Source of the DNA: Scalesia atractyloides
Lineage: Eukaryota; Streptophyta; Magnoliopsida; Asterales; Asteraceae
Assembly (NCBI GenBank): GCA_947069175.1
Contig: CAMTDV010000022.1
Span: 33,853,476 to 33,917,475, forward strand
Direction of reading: 5' to 3'
Length of the DNA: 64,000 bases
Shown here in pieces: positions 44,348 through 53,161 of the stretch. Under the pieces are notes generated by a model. The model ran no database searches and had not been told where the DNA came from. It saw nothing but the letters and a program-made list of their open reading frames with translations. The first letter of the stretch is position 1. Each line of letters starts with the position of its first letter. The translations under genes were made by a program, and so were the position numbers.

Positions 44348-47170
44348 TGTGACATCCCGGGTTTTTCGGACAACTTAAACGCAATACTTGTCGAGTGAAT
44401 GCTATGTATTAAACATGTACGAGTTAATGAATACGTGATGTGTGATTACGTGAATTGTTTTAGCTAAAAAATATATGTATATATAATAAATATGTGCACG
44501 AACCGAACCGCGACACGAACCAACTTTGATTCCTTGTGACTCTAGGAATTAACCAAGTTTAGAACTCAAACCATTCTCGGCCGTGTGCAACCCAAACCGC
44601 AAACCCAAACCGAGATCAAACCTAAACCTTAAACTAAAACTATTGGCGCAAGATCAAACCCAAACCAAACCAACCCAAGTCCCTCGGCCACGAATTCAAA
44701 CCCAAAACCGTAACCCTTCTCTCCTTGCGCTATATATACACACACCCATGCATGCCTTTTCACAACTCCAAAACCCTAACAAGCAAAACAGCCGTCGGCT
44801 GCCTTACTCTTGCTTTCCTCTCGGTCGCAGCAGCAGCCGCCATCGCCATCTTCATCTCCCGACCGCAAACAGCCCCTTTGCACTCCTTGTTGATCACGAG
44901 CAGCCTCCCTTTTCAGTCCCTTTCAGCCTCGGTCGCGATTTTGCTGGAACAGCCGGATCATTCTTTCCAAGTCTCGGCTTGTTTACCTAGTTATTCAAGG
45001 TTAGGGTTATCTTTGATTACGAGATCATGTTCGGATATATATGCTTGAATGAAGTGATTGGTTTGTTTTCGGATTATATGTGTTGAATGTAATCGGCTGA
45101 TTTGATCGTTGTTTATATGCATGATTGTTTTCGGAACTTGTAAGTTTGCGAGTATGTTTGTTTGTAAAAACTAGAAGTATGAACTAGGGTTTGCATGGAT
45201 ATGTTATTAGTATTGATCTATGATTAGAAATCGGTTCTTGATCGCCTAGGTTAATCGTATGAACGGCTGATGCGAGTCTATAATAATGATATGCTGAAAC
45301 AGTTGCTGAGTAATAGTTACAGCCGACTTCATCTGGCTGTAACTCGGTCATTAGTTGTCGAAAAACGGATTTTCTGATGTCTAGAACGTAGAGATTTGAA
45401 TAACGAATCTAAGGGCGCTGGATTCATAATTTTCTGAAGTCGTTTGATATTTTTAAAGGGCCAAATAAGTTCAGTAACTAAAGCTGTGAAAATCCTGAAA
45501 TTTTGTTGGTTGTTTATCGAGTTGGATTTTAAAATCAGTAGGGAGTCGAGTCATGAATTTTGTACAGCAACTAGGTATGGAAATTTCCGGGCAACTCCAA
45601 CTGGAATTTTGTTAATTGGACGATCAGTGATTTTTAAATAAATTCTTCCGTGGACTGCAGTCAGAAGGCGACAAATCTGACTGCAGCCTAGTATATTAAT
45701 ACTTATGGTTAATTGGTAAAAATTTAGGACTTAGAAAATTTATATAAATTTCTATAGTATAAATGTCACCTACTGTAAAAATATTGGAATTTTTGGAATG
45801 TTGGAACTATTTTATAAAAATCCTAGAAAACAGCTGAATTATGAGTGTTAAGCTGAAATTTGATAACTTGTGATTGTGTGCACCAAGGTATTGCATGTAT
45901 TGGATTATGTTCATGATAAATTGTTTGATTACTATGATCACATGAGGATACTTGCATGCATGTTTGAGTGTTAGATATGTTGTTTGTGTGTATCACTTTG
46001 TGCGTAAATTACGTGTAGAATTTGTATTGGTGTGTTCACACACTGACTTGGCATTAATTGGTTTGTTAGGACGCAACTAGCGGTCCCATCTCTTATAACT
46101 TCTTTGCTACACTAACCGAGCAAATAAAGGTGAGTTCATGGCCCCTAACTTTATCCGGTTTTTAAACAACAGGGGGAGAAACATGTATACACTCTCAAAC
46201 TCAATCTCTTTACGTTATACGAATTTAACGTCACATAACTATTCGGTAACTAAGTTAATGTTAATGTAATGTTATGGTCACTAAGCAGCTTTATCACTTA
46301 AGTCCTCGTCAATCTCTCGGATCGTTAGTATTGGGTTTAATAGCGGGGGAATTATAAGTAGTACTACTAGGGCCCGACAAGCCCCATCTGAGCTAGTCGC
46401 GCTAGCCGACCGGGTATGGTCAACGGGTGAATAATTTGGCCTAACTTCGCCATGGTCAGTGATAGGCCTGGCAACACGGAGGCACAACAGTCAGCTTCGA
46501 TCGCGAACTCTTACGTGACATAACTTTAGGCTAGCTACCTATATATGTTAACATTGAACTTAATTACGAAACAACTATATTATCCCGGGTTGGGGATAAT
46601 GGAAACAACAACTTATTATTCCGGGTTTGGAATAATGGAAACAACAACTATATTATCCCGGGTTGAGGATAATGGAAGCAACAACTTATTATTCCGGGTT
46701 GGAATAATGGAACTAACACGTTATCCCGGGTTAGGGATAACGGGGAAAACAAACTATAACCGAACAAACGAATTTATGAAAACCTGTGAACTCACTCATC
46801 TTTAATGTTGACACTTGTTTCTTTACATGTTTCTCAGGACGCTAGGAGCTCTAGGTGCATGCACATGCATTGAACAAGACATCTTTTATCGAGTCTTATT
46901 TATAAATATTGTTTTGGGGTTTTTCATTTGTTTTGGCGTTTGTGTTGGCGCCCGCTTCACTACTTATTTATGCTTCTGCTCAAACTTTAAAAACTGATGC
47001 TTCTGCTAAATATTGGTAACTAATCAAGACAATATAAAATCAATGACAGATGATTTTTGAAAACGTATTATCAAATCATATAGAGTCGTTCGACGTACTA
47101 GTGTTTCAGATTCTGGTTTGTTCACACGCCTCGCGGTAAAACTCCGCAAGTGGAAATTGAGGGTGTGACA
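44348..47170 (+). repeat. Gypsy-2 5' LTR (2823 bp)
   Basis: TGTGACATCCCGGG start, GGTGTGACA end. TATATATA at 44731-44738 is a likely TATA box, as at 53547-53554 in the 3' LTR. Contains the palindromic minisatellite at 46571-46745. The Ala/Ser-rich 107-codon frame at 44725-45048 is identical in the other LTR only because the LTRs are. Confidence 0.93.
46571..46745. repeat. Palindromic minisatellite in Gypsy-2 LTR
   Basis: Five units of about 35 bp alternate between TTATCCCGGGTTGGGGATAA and TTATTCCGGGTTTGGAATAA forms, each able to fold on itself (TTATCC/GGATAA; TTATTCC/GGAATAA). The 3' LTR copy is at 55386-55560. The same pattern of alternation is kept in both. Confidence 0.85.
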
Positions 47171-47173
47171 GAT

Positions 47174-47185
47174 TGGTATCAGAGC
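47174..47185 (+). promoter_or_regulatory. Primer-binding site of Gypsy-2
   Basis: TGGTATCAGAGC, complementary to tRNA-iMet, three bases after the LTR end. Confidence 0.92.
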
Positions 47186-47376
47186 CACTAGCTATAGAGA
47201 ACCAGGTTTGCATTAGAAGTAGACCTAAACTATAGCTGATTTCACGACACTAGACTTAGTTTGGCACCGAACTATTATATCTAGTTATGCAATATACAAC
47301 AACTGTGTTATGTAGATTATGCCTTCATACTAAGAAATGAAAACAACTCGTAACTAACTACACGACCTAACAGGCA

Positions 47377-47982
47377 ATGTCATCATCCTCATCGTCATCA
47401 TCATCATCCGACAAACTTACGCCACCAAGAGCGCCAGGAAAGGCACCTATGGTGGAACCCTTACCATCTTATGGCGTGGAGACACGCTCAGCTGCGAGGA
47501 AAAGGCTCGCTCTGGGGGAGGAGTCGTCATCACGCCCAACCATTGCTGTGCCGATTGAGCCGGTTAACCCTGTAGAAGTAGGAATTGACCTACTTAGAAT
47601 CATATTACATAAACAACAAGCACAGATAGAAAGAATGCAGGAAACCATCCTAGCACAAGGATGGATGATCCGCCAACTGACTGGTAAAACCGACTCGCTC
47701 GAGGAAGAGCATCATACGAGTAAGATAGCTCGTAACACCATAGCCAGAGATCTGCGTGCTGTGGACTGGCTTGAGGACAGAGTCCTAGAAAATAGTTGGA
47801 GCATTCAGGAACTGCAAAATCAAGCACTTGCACCAGCACCGGCCCCTCCAGTGCCGGTAGAGGAGGACCCTGAGGAGGATCCAGAGGAGGATCCGGAGGA
47901 GGACCCAGCTGTAGAAGCTGGAAACGCCGCGCAGAATGACGGCAACGACAGTGACTTGGGAGATGGAGACGTAGACGACTGA
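47377..47982 (+). CDS. Extra acidic ORF upstream of gag (201 aa, unknown function)
   Basis: Intact frame from ATG at 47377 to TGA. It starts with a poly-Ser run, then a Pro/basic segment, TRSAARKRLALGEES, a helical middle likely to form a coiled coil (LLRIILHKQQAQIERMQETI through LEDRVLENSWSIQELQNQ), a Pro/Ala hinge, and a repeated EEDPEEDPEEDP acidic tail ending DLGDGDVDD. It has no zinc knuckle or capsid core, so it is not gag, which begins at 48242. It is the only undamaged long frame in Gypsy-2. Chromovirus relatives often lack this. Function unknown; nucleic-acid or gag-partner roles would be guesses. Confidence 0.75.
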   Translation: MSSSSSSSSSSDKLTPPRAPGKAPMVEPLPSYGVETRSAARKRLALGEESSSRPTIAVPIEPVNPVEVGIDLLRIILHKQQAQIERMQETILAQGWMIRQLTGKTDSLEEEHHTSKIARNTIARDLRAVDWLEDRVLENSWSIQELQNQALAPAPAPPVPVEEDPEEDPEEDPEEDPAVEAGNAAQNDGNDSDLGDGDVDD

Positions 47983-48241
47983 CGCGTCTCGCTTATTTTA
48001 TTTGTTTTCCTTCAGTTTATTTATTTTCCCACTTGTGTTTAAACTTGAGACTTTATAGTGAATTCATATGTTTGATTTGCACTTTTGTAAGACGTTGAAA
48101 TTTTAGTTAATCAAGTATTTCTTTTGACTATTTAACATATTGAGTTGACATAACTTGATAATTATTAAAGTACGAAGTAGGATAACTATATTGGATATAT
48201 AACTTATCGGGGTGTGTTTGTGTTGTGATTCGAAGATCTAA

Positions 48242-49560
48242 ATGGCAACTGGACGACGCGGAAACCTTAACTTGACGCCCGAAGAGCTAGCTGCCATGAT
48301 TCAAGAGCACGTGAACGCAGCTTTAGCGGGTGTTCGAAACCAACCGGCAGGTAACCATTATTAAATTTTCGCGTGAAAATCTAATAGTGAGGCTAGTAAA
48401 ATTCCTTGCTGACTACCTATTCTCTGTCAGCAGGAGGGGGCTTTAACCCCTATAAGATGTTCCTCGACGCGAAACCAAGCAAATTCTCGGGGGCGAAGGA
48501 CCCATTGGACTGGTCCGCTGGATCGAAAAATCTGAATCCGTTTTTGAAATGTGCAACTGCCTAGAGGCCAACAAGGTCAAATACGCAGCCTCAACACTGG
48601 GAGATGGGGCACTGACATGGTGGAATGCACAAGTCCAAACACGTGGACTTATAGCTGCGAATGCAATGGCCTGGGTGAGTTCAAGGCCCTAATCAAAGAG
48701 GAGTACTGCCCACGGGACAGAGTGCAATAGTTAGAGCAAGCCTTATGGAACCACAAGATGGTGGGATCGGAAATTGAAGCTTACACCGCAAAACATCATG
48801 ACTTGGTATTTCTGTGTCCTGATTTGGCCAACACTGTGGAGAAAAGACTCGAGTTCTATCTTGGGGGTCTGGTTCCGGAAATTCAGGGTATGGTAATGGC
48901 TAGTAACCCTGTAACTGAACATCAAGCAATCTGATTGGCTCACAAACTCACCGATAAGGCGGTGGAACAGAAGAAGCTGCCAGCACGGGGTACAACTGAA
49001 GTTGCCCCGGATAACAAAAGAAAGTTTGAAGACTCGTCTGCTCGACAGTCTTCGTCATCCCAGCCGCAGCAGGGGAACCAGAAACGGTTCAATCATTACA
49101 ACAGCCACCGGGGTCACCAAAATCAGCCTGCCAACAACAAAACAACAACAACAACAACAACCAGAACGCAAGCGGCTATGCAGGTCGAAAGCCGCAGTGC
49201 AACCAGCTGTAATCTCCATCATAACGGCCCTTGTGCCGGAAATCGCTGCCAACGATGTGGCAAGATGGGACATGCGGCAAAGGATTTCGTGGGGAAATCA
49301 TGTCCCGACAGAATCAAAATCAACCCCAGGGTCAGCAGCAGGGTATTAACCGGGGATGCTATCAGTGTGGTAGTACTGCTCATTTCAGAAGAGACTGCCC
49401 ACAGTTGCGTAACAACAACAATAATGGTGGAAACAACCACAACCACAATAACCACAACAACAATAATAACAACAACAATAATGGGAACGGTGGCACAGGA
49501 GGTGCCAAAGGTCGCGCATTTACATTGGGCCGCGGAGAGGCCAGAAACGACTCGAACGTG
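48242..49560 (+). pseudogene. Gypsy-2 gag
   Basis: ATG at 48242 (MATGRRGNLNLTPEELAAM), then a probable intron, then NPYKMFLDAKPSKFSGAKDP. A 1-nt loss near 48508 shifts to VRWIEKSESVFEMCNC, ANKVKYAASTL and LTWWNAQVQT, and another near 48677 to EYCPRD. TAG (48728) and TGA (48931) are point stops. Basic and Gln/Asn-rich parts follow, then CQRCGKMGHAAKDF near 49248 and, in another frame, CYQCGSTAHFRRDC near 49360-49400. Capsid core and nucleocapsid knuckles are therefore recognisable but not translatable. The start is supported by the good frame up to the donor site. Confidence 0.85.
48351..48433 (+). other. Candidate spliceosomal intron in Gypsy-2 gag
   Basis: CAG|GTAACC at 48350/48351 and TGTCAG|CAG|GAG at 48430 or 48433. 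Unspliced, the frame hits TAA within five codons; spliced at either AG, the frame continues as PA(A)GGGFNPYKMFLD into the gag core. Length 80 or 83, and the two adjacent AGs form a NAGNAG acceptor. Confidence 0.55.
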
Positions 49561-50040
49561 GTCACCGGTATGTTTCCCCTTAATGAACATTTTGCTTCTG
49601 TGCTTTTTGATACGGGTGCGGATAGGATCTTTATATCTGAGTCTTTTAGGAAGAACCTAAATCTCACACTTAAACCATTAGAGACCCCTTATGTTATAGA
49701 ATTAGCCGATGGTAACTCTGTGGATGTGACCCAAATAGTATCCGGCTGTCAACTCAAACTCGCGGGCCACACCTTTACCATTGATCTGATGACAACTACC
49801 CTGGGTAGTTTTGACGTGGTAGTCGGAATGGACTGGCTATCCGACGTCCGGGCTGAAGTTCTCTGCTTCGAAAAATCTATCCGTATTCCGCTCTCTAACG
49901 ACGAAATCCTGACTGTACAAGGCGATAAGGCAAGCGCCGTCACCAACATCATCTCATACATGCAAGCGCAGAAGAATCTTCGGAGAAAGAACTCCTTCGC
50001 TTTACTCGCACTGATTACCGAACAGCCTAAGGACGAGAAA
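49561..50040 (+). pseudogene. Gypsy-2 protease
   Basis: ASVLFDTGADRIFISESF with the catalytic DTG at 49609-49617, then IDLMTTTLGSFDVVVGMDWL, the flap and second hydrophobic block of Ty3 proteases. Open in this frame from 49231 to 50478; the upstream junction with gag is shifted. Confidence 0.9.
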
Positions 50041-50960
50041 TGTATAGAAGACATCCCTGTCGTCCGTGATTTTTCCGATGTATTCCCAGAAGAACTACCT
50101 GGTCTTCCACCCCATCGACAATTGGAGTTTGAAATCGAATTGGTGAATAATGCAACTCCTATCGCCAAGGCTCCATACCGCCTAGCTCCAGCCGAGCTGC
50201 AGGAGCTGTCTACCCAACTTCAGGAACTTTTAGAGAAAGGGTTTATCCGACCGAGCGTTTCGCCATGGGGAGCTCCAGTCCTGTTTGTCAAGAAGAAGGA
50301 CGGGACTTTCCGCATGTGCATCGACTACAGGGAACTCAACAAGGTTACTGTCAAGAACCGATACCCGTTACCTCGCATCGACGATCTCTTCGACCAACTT
50401 CAAGGGTCAAGTTACTACTCTAAGATTGATTTACGGTCCGTACCACCAGCTACGCGTCAGGGAGGAGGATATCGCTAAGACGGCATTTCGCACTCGGTAT
50501 GGCCATTATGAGTTCTTGGTCATGCCCTTCGGTCTCACCAACGCACCTGCGGTGTTCATGGACCTCATGAACCGCGTGTGTAAACCATACCTCGACAAAA
50601 TTGTCATTGTGTTCATCGATGACATACTCATCTACTCCAAAAGTGAAGAAGAACATGCTGAACACCTACGATTACTGCTAGGATTACTCCAACAGGAAAA
50701 GCTATATGCCAAGCTTTCGAAGTGTGATTTCTGGATTCGGGAAGTTCAGTTTCTCGGGCATATCGTGAATGAAAGGGGTATCCACGTAGACCCTGCCAAG
50801 ATTGAAGCCATCAAAAACTGGGAAGCACCTAAGACACCGACGGAGATCCGCCAATTTTTGGGATTGGCTGGTTACTACAGACGTTTCATCGAGGGGTTTT
50901 CAAAGATCGCACAACCGCTTACTACCCTCACCCAGAAAGGCATCAAGTATGCTTGGGGTG
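50041..50960 (+). pseudogene. Gypsy-2 reverse transcriptase
   Basis: EDIPVVRDFSDVFPEELPGL, EKGFIRPSVSPWGAPVLFVK, FRMCIDYRELNKVTVKNRY and SKIDLRS, then a shift at about 50443 (2 bases lost before YHQLRV). The next frame has FRTRYGHYEFLVMPFGLTNA, VFIDDILIYS with the catalytic FIDD at 50612-50623, and REVQFLGHIVNERGI. All Ty3 RT blocks are present. Without the shift this would be a good RT. Confidence 0.9.
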
Positions 50961-51478
50961 ACAAGCAAGAAGCAGCATTTCAATTGCTGAAACAGAAACT
51001 TTGCAGTGCACCCATTCTGTCCTTGCCGGAAGGGACAGATGACTTTGTAGTGTATTGTGATGCTTCCATTCAGGGATTGGGATGCGTACTCATGCAACGC
51101 GATAAGGTCATCGCGTATGCGTCGCGACAACTGAAGGTTCACGAGAAAAACTACACGACGCATGACCTGGAATTGGGAGCAGTAGTGTTTGCACTTAAGA
51201 TTTGGAGACACTACCTCTATGGAACGAAGTGCACAATCTTTACGGACCACAAGAGCCTCCAACACATCTTTGATCAGAAGGAGTTGAACATGCGACAGCG
51301 TTGCTGGGTCGAACTCTTGAACGATTATGAGTGTGCCATTCGGTATCACCCGGGTAAAGCTAACATGGTAGCTGATGCCCTCAGTAGGAAGGAACACTTG
51401 AAACCACGTCGTGTACGAGCATTAAACTCACTATTCATTCGGGGCTACCCGAACAAATACGCGATGCCCAGTTAGAAG
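50961..51478 (+). pseudogene. Gypsy-2 RNase H
   Basis: FVVYCDASIQGLGCVLMQRD (first Asp), YTTHDLELGAVVFALKIWRH (Glu), FTDHKSLQHIFDQKELN (Asp) and HPGKANMVADALSR (last Asp), the Ty3 RNase H blocks in order. A 1-nt loss near 51440 moves the reading frame before integrase. Confidence 0.9.
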
Positions 51479-52587
51479 CAGTTAAGGAGGAAAACATCAA
51501 AGCCGAATCGGTGGGAAAAATGGAACGCAATTGGGAAGTAAAACCCAATGGAGCCCGGTACTTCATGAATCGCATATGGGTACCTCTCTACGGAAACCTC
51601 AGAGAGCTAGTCATGGACGAAGCTCACAAATCCCGATACTCTGTCCATCCGGGTTCGGATAAGATGTATCAAGACCTTAAAGCTGCGTATTGGTGGCCCA
51701 ACATGAAAGCCGATATAGCCACCTACGTGAGTAAATGTTTGACTTGTGCAAAAGTCAAGGTGGAGTATCAAAAGCCATCGGGGCTACTCCAACAACCTGA
51801 GATCCCAGTGTGGAAATGGGATCAGATCTCAATGGATTTCATCACTAAACTCCCGCGAACCTTGGGTGGTTGCGATACCATCTGGGTGATCGTGGATCGT
51901 TTAACTAAGTCCGCACACTTCCTAGCTATTAAAGAACAGATAAGATGGAGAAGTTGACTCGCATCTACATTAAGGAAGTAGTTTCCCGGCACGGAGTGCC
52001 AACGTCCATCATCTCAGACAGAGATGCTCGCTTCACGTCAAACTTCTGGCAGTCACTCCAGAAAGCGTTGGGAACACGCTTAGATATGAGCACAGCCTAT
52101 CACCCTCAGACTGATGGTCAAAGTGAAAGGACCATACAAACCTTCGAAGACATGCTTAGGGCATGCGTAGTAGACTTCGGAAATAGTTGGGAAATCCACC
52201 TGCCTCTAGTAGAATTCTCATATAACAATAGTTATCATACGAGTATTTCGGCAGCACCGTTTGAGGCATTATACGGTCGTAAATGTAGATCACCGGTCTG
52301 CTGGGCAGAAGTCGGTGACAGTCAACTCACAGGCCCTGAGTTAATACTTGAGGCTACCGAAAAGATTGTACAAATCAGAAACCGCATGGCGGCGGCACGA
52401 GATCTACAGAAAAGCTACGCTGATCAACGACGCAAACCGCTCGAATTTCAAGTAGGCGACCGCGTCCTACTAAAGGTGTCACCCTGGAAGGGTGTAATCC
52501 GCTTTGGAAAACGGGGCAAACTAAACCCACGGTACGTAGGCCCGTTTGTAATCTTGAAACGTATCGGACCCGTAGCTTATCATTAGA
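51479..52587 (+). pseudogene. Gypsy-2 integrase
   Basis: The zinc domain has HKSRYSVHPG and CLTCAKVK (His-His-Cys-Cys). The core has ISMDFITKLP (Asp), ISDRDARFTS (Asp) and DGQSERTIQTFEDML (Glu). The frame breaks once at about 51931 (1 base lost) and again near 52575. FEALYGRKCRSPVCWAEVG and GDRVLLKVSPWKGVIRFGKRGKL are typical of plant chromovirus integrases. Confidence 0.9.
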
Positions 52588-52899
52588 CCTTCCTGCCAAA
52601 CTCAGTGAAGTTCACAACGTTTTTCACGTATCAAATCTGAAGAAGTGTCTATCAGACGAAACTCTAGTCATTCCATTGGATGAGATCCAAGTGGATGAAC
52701 AACTACACTTCGTGGAACAGCCTATCGAGATCATGGATCGTGAGATCAAGACTCGAAGGCACAGCAAAATTCCGATCGTTAAGGTTCGTTGGGACTCTAA
52801 GCGTGGACCGGAGTTCACGTGGGAAAGAGAGGATCAAATGAAAAGCAAATACCCGCACCTCTTCGCAACTGAGCAGCAAACTAATGATACCAGTAACTA
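52588..52899 (+). pseudogene. Gypsy-2 integrase C-terminal tail (chromo-like region)
   Basis: DLPAKLSEVHNVFHVSNLKK, then PIEIMDREIKTRRHSKIPIV, KVRWDSKRGPEFTWE and EDQMKSKYPHLF, ending in TAA near 52898. The position and the RWD..GPEFTWE pattern correspond to the chromo-like end of Tekay-type integrases, thought to guide insertion to chromatin. I did not verify the aromatic cage residues. Confidence 0.75.
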
Positions 52900-53161
52900 A
52901 ATTTTCGGGACGAAAATTCTTTCAACATGGGGATGATGTGACAACCTGGAAACTTCTCATACTTTCGTGTACTATTGTTGACTAAATTCTTGTGCATGGC
53001 ACTTGGGAATCTTTGTGTATGGCACTTGGGAACTTCTTGTAACGTTGCGTACCATCATTATCGAACTAACTCTTTGTGCGTGGCACTCTAAACATGTACG
53101 CTACATTCTAAACCGCGTTTACTCAATTTTCGGGACGAAAATTCTTTCAACATGGGGATAA
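52898..53161 (+). repeat. Duplicated polypurine-tract block with a second, different LTR start
   Basis: TTTTCGGGACGAAAATTCTTTC plus AACATGGGGATRATGTGACA occurs at 52901-52942 and 53129-53168. After the first copy the sequence reads TGTGACAACCTGGAAAC; after the second, the true 3' LTR begins TGTGACATCTCGGG. The spacer has CTTGTGCATGGCACTTGGGAA repeats. It looks like a remnant of an LTR start of another type. Confidence 0.75.

Noticed and set aside
44725..45048. 107-codon frame identical at 53541-53864, Ala-rich and hydrophobic
   Set aside because: Identity follows from LTR identity; it lies in the LTR, overlaps the TATA box, and has no recognisable domain.
49219..49667. Val- and Leu-rich minus-strand frames resembling membrane proteins
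   Set aside because: Antisense of the AAC/AAT-rich Asn stretch in gag; hydrophobicity is an artefact of the repeat.
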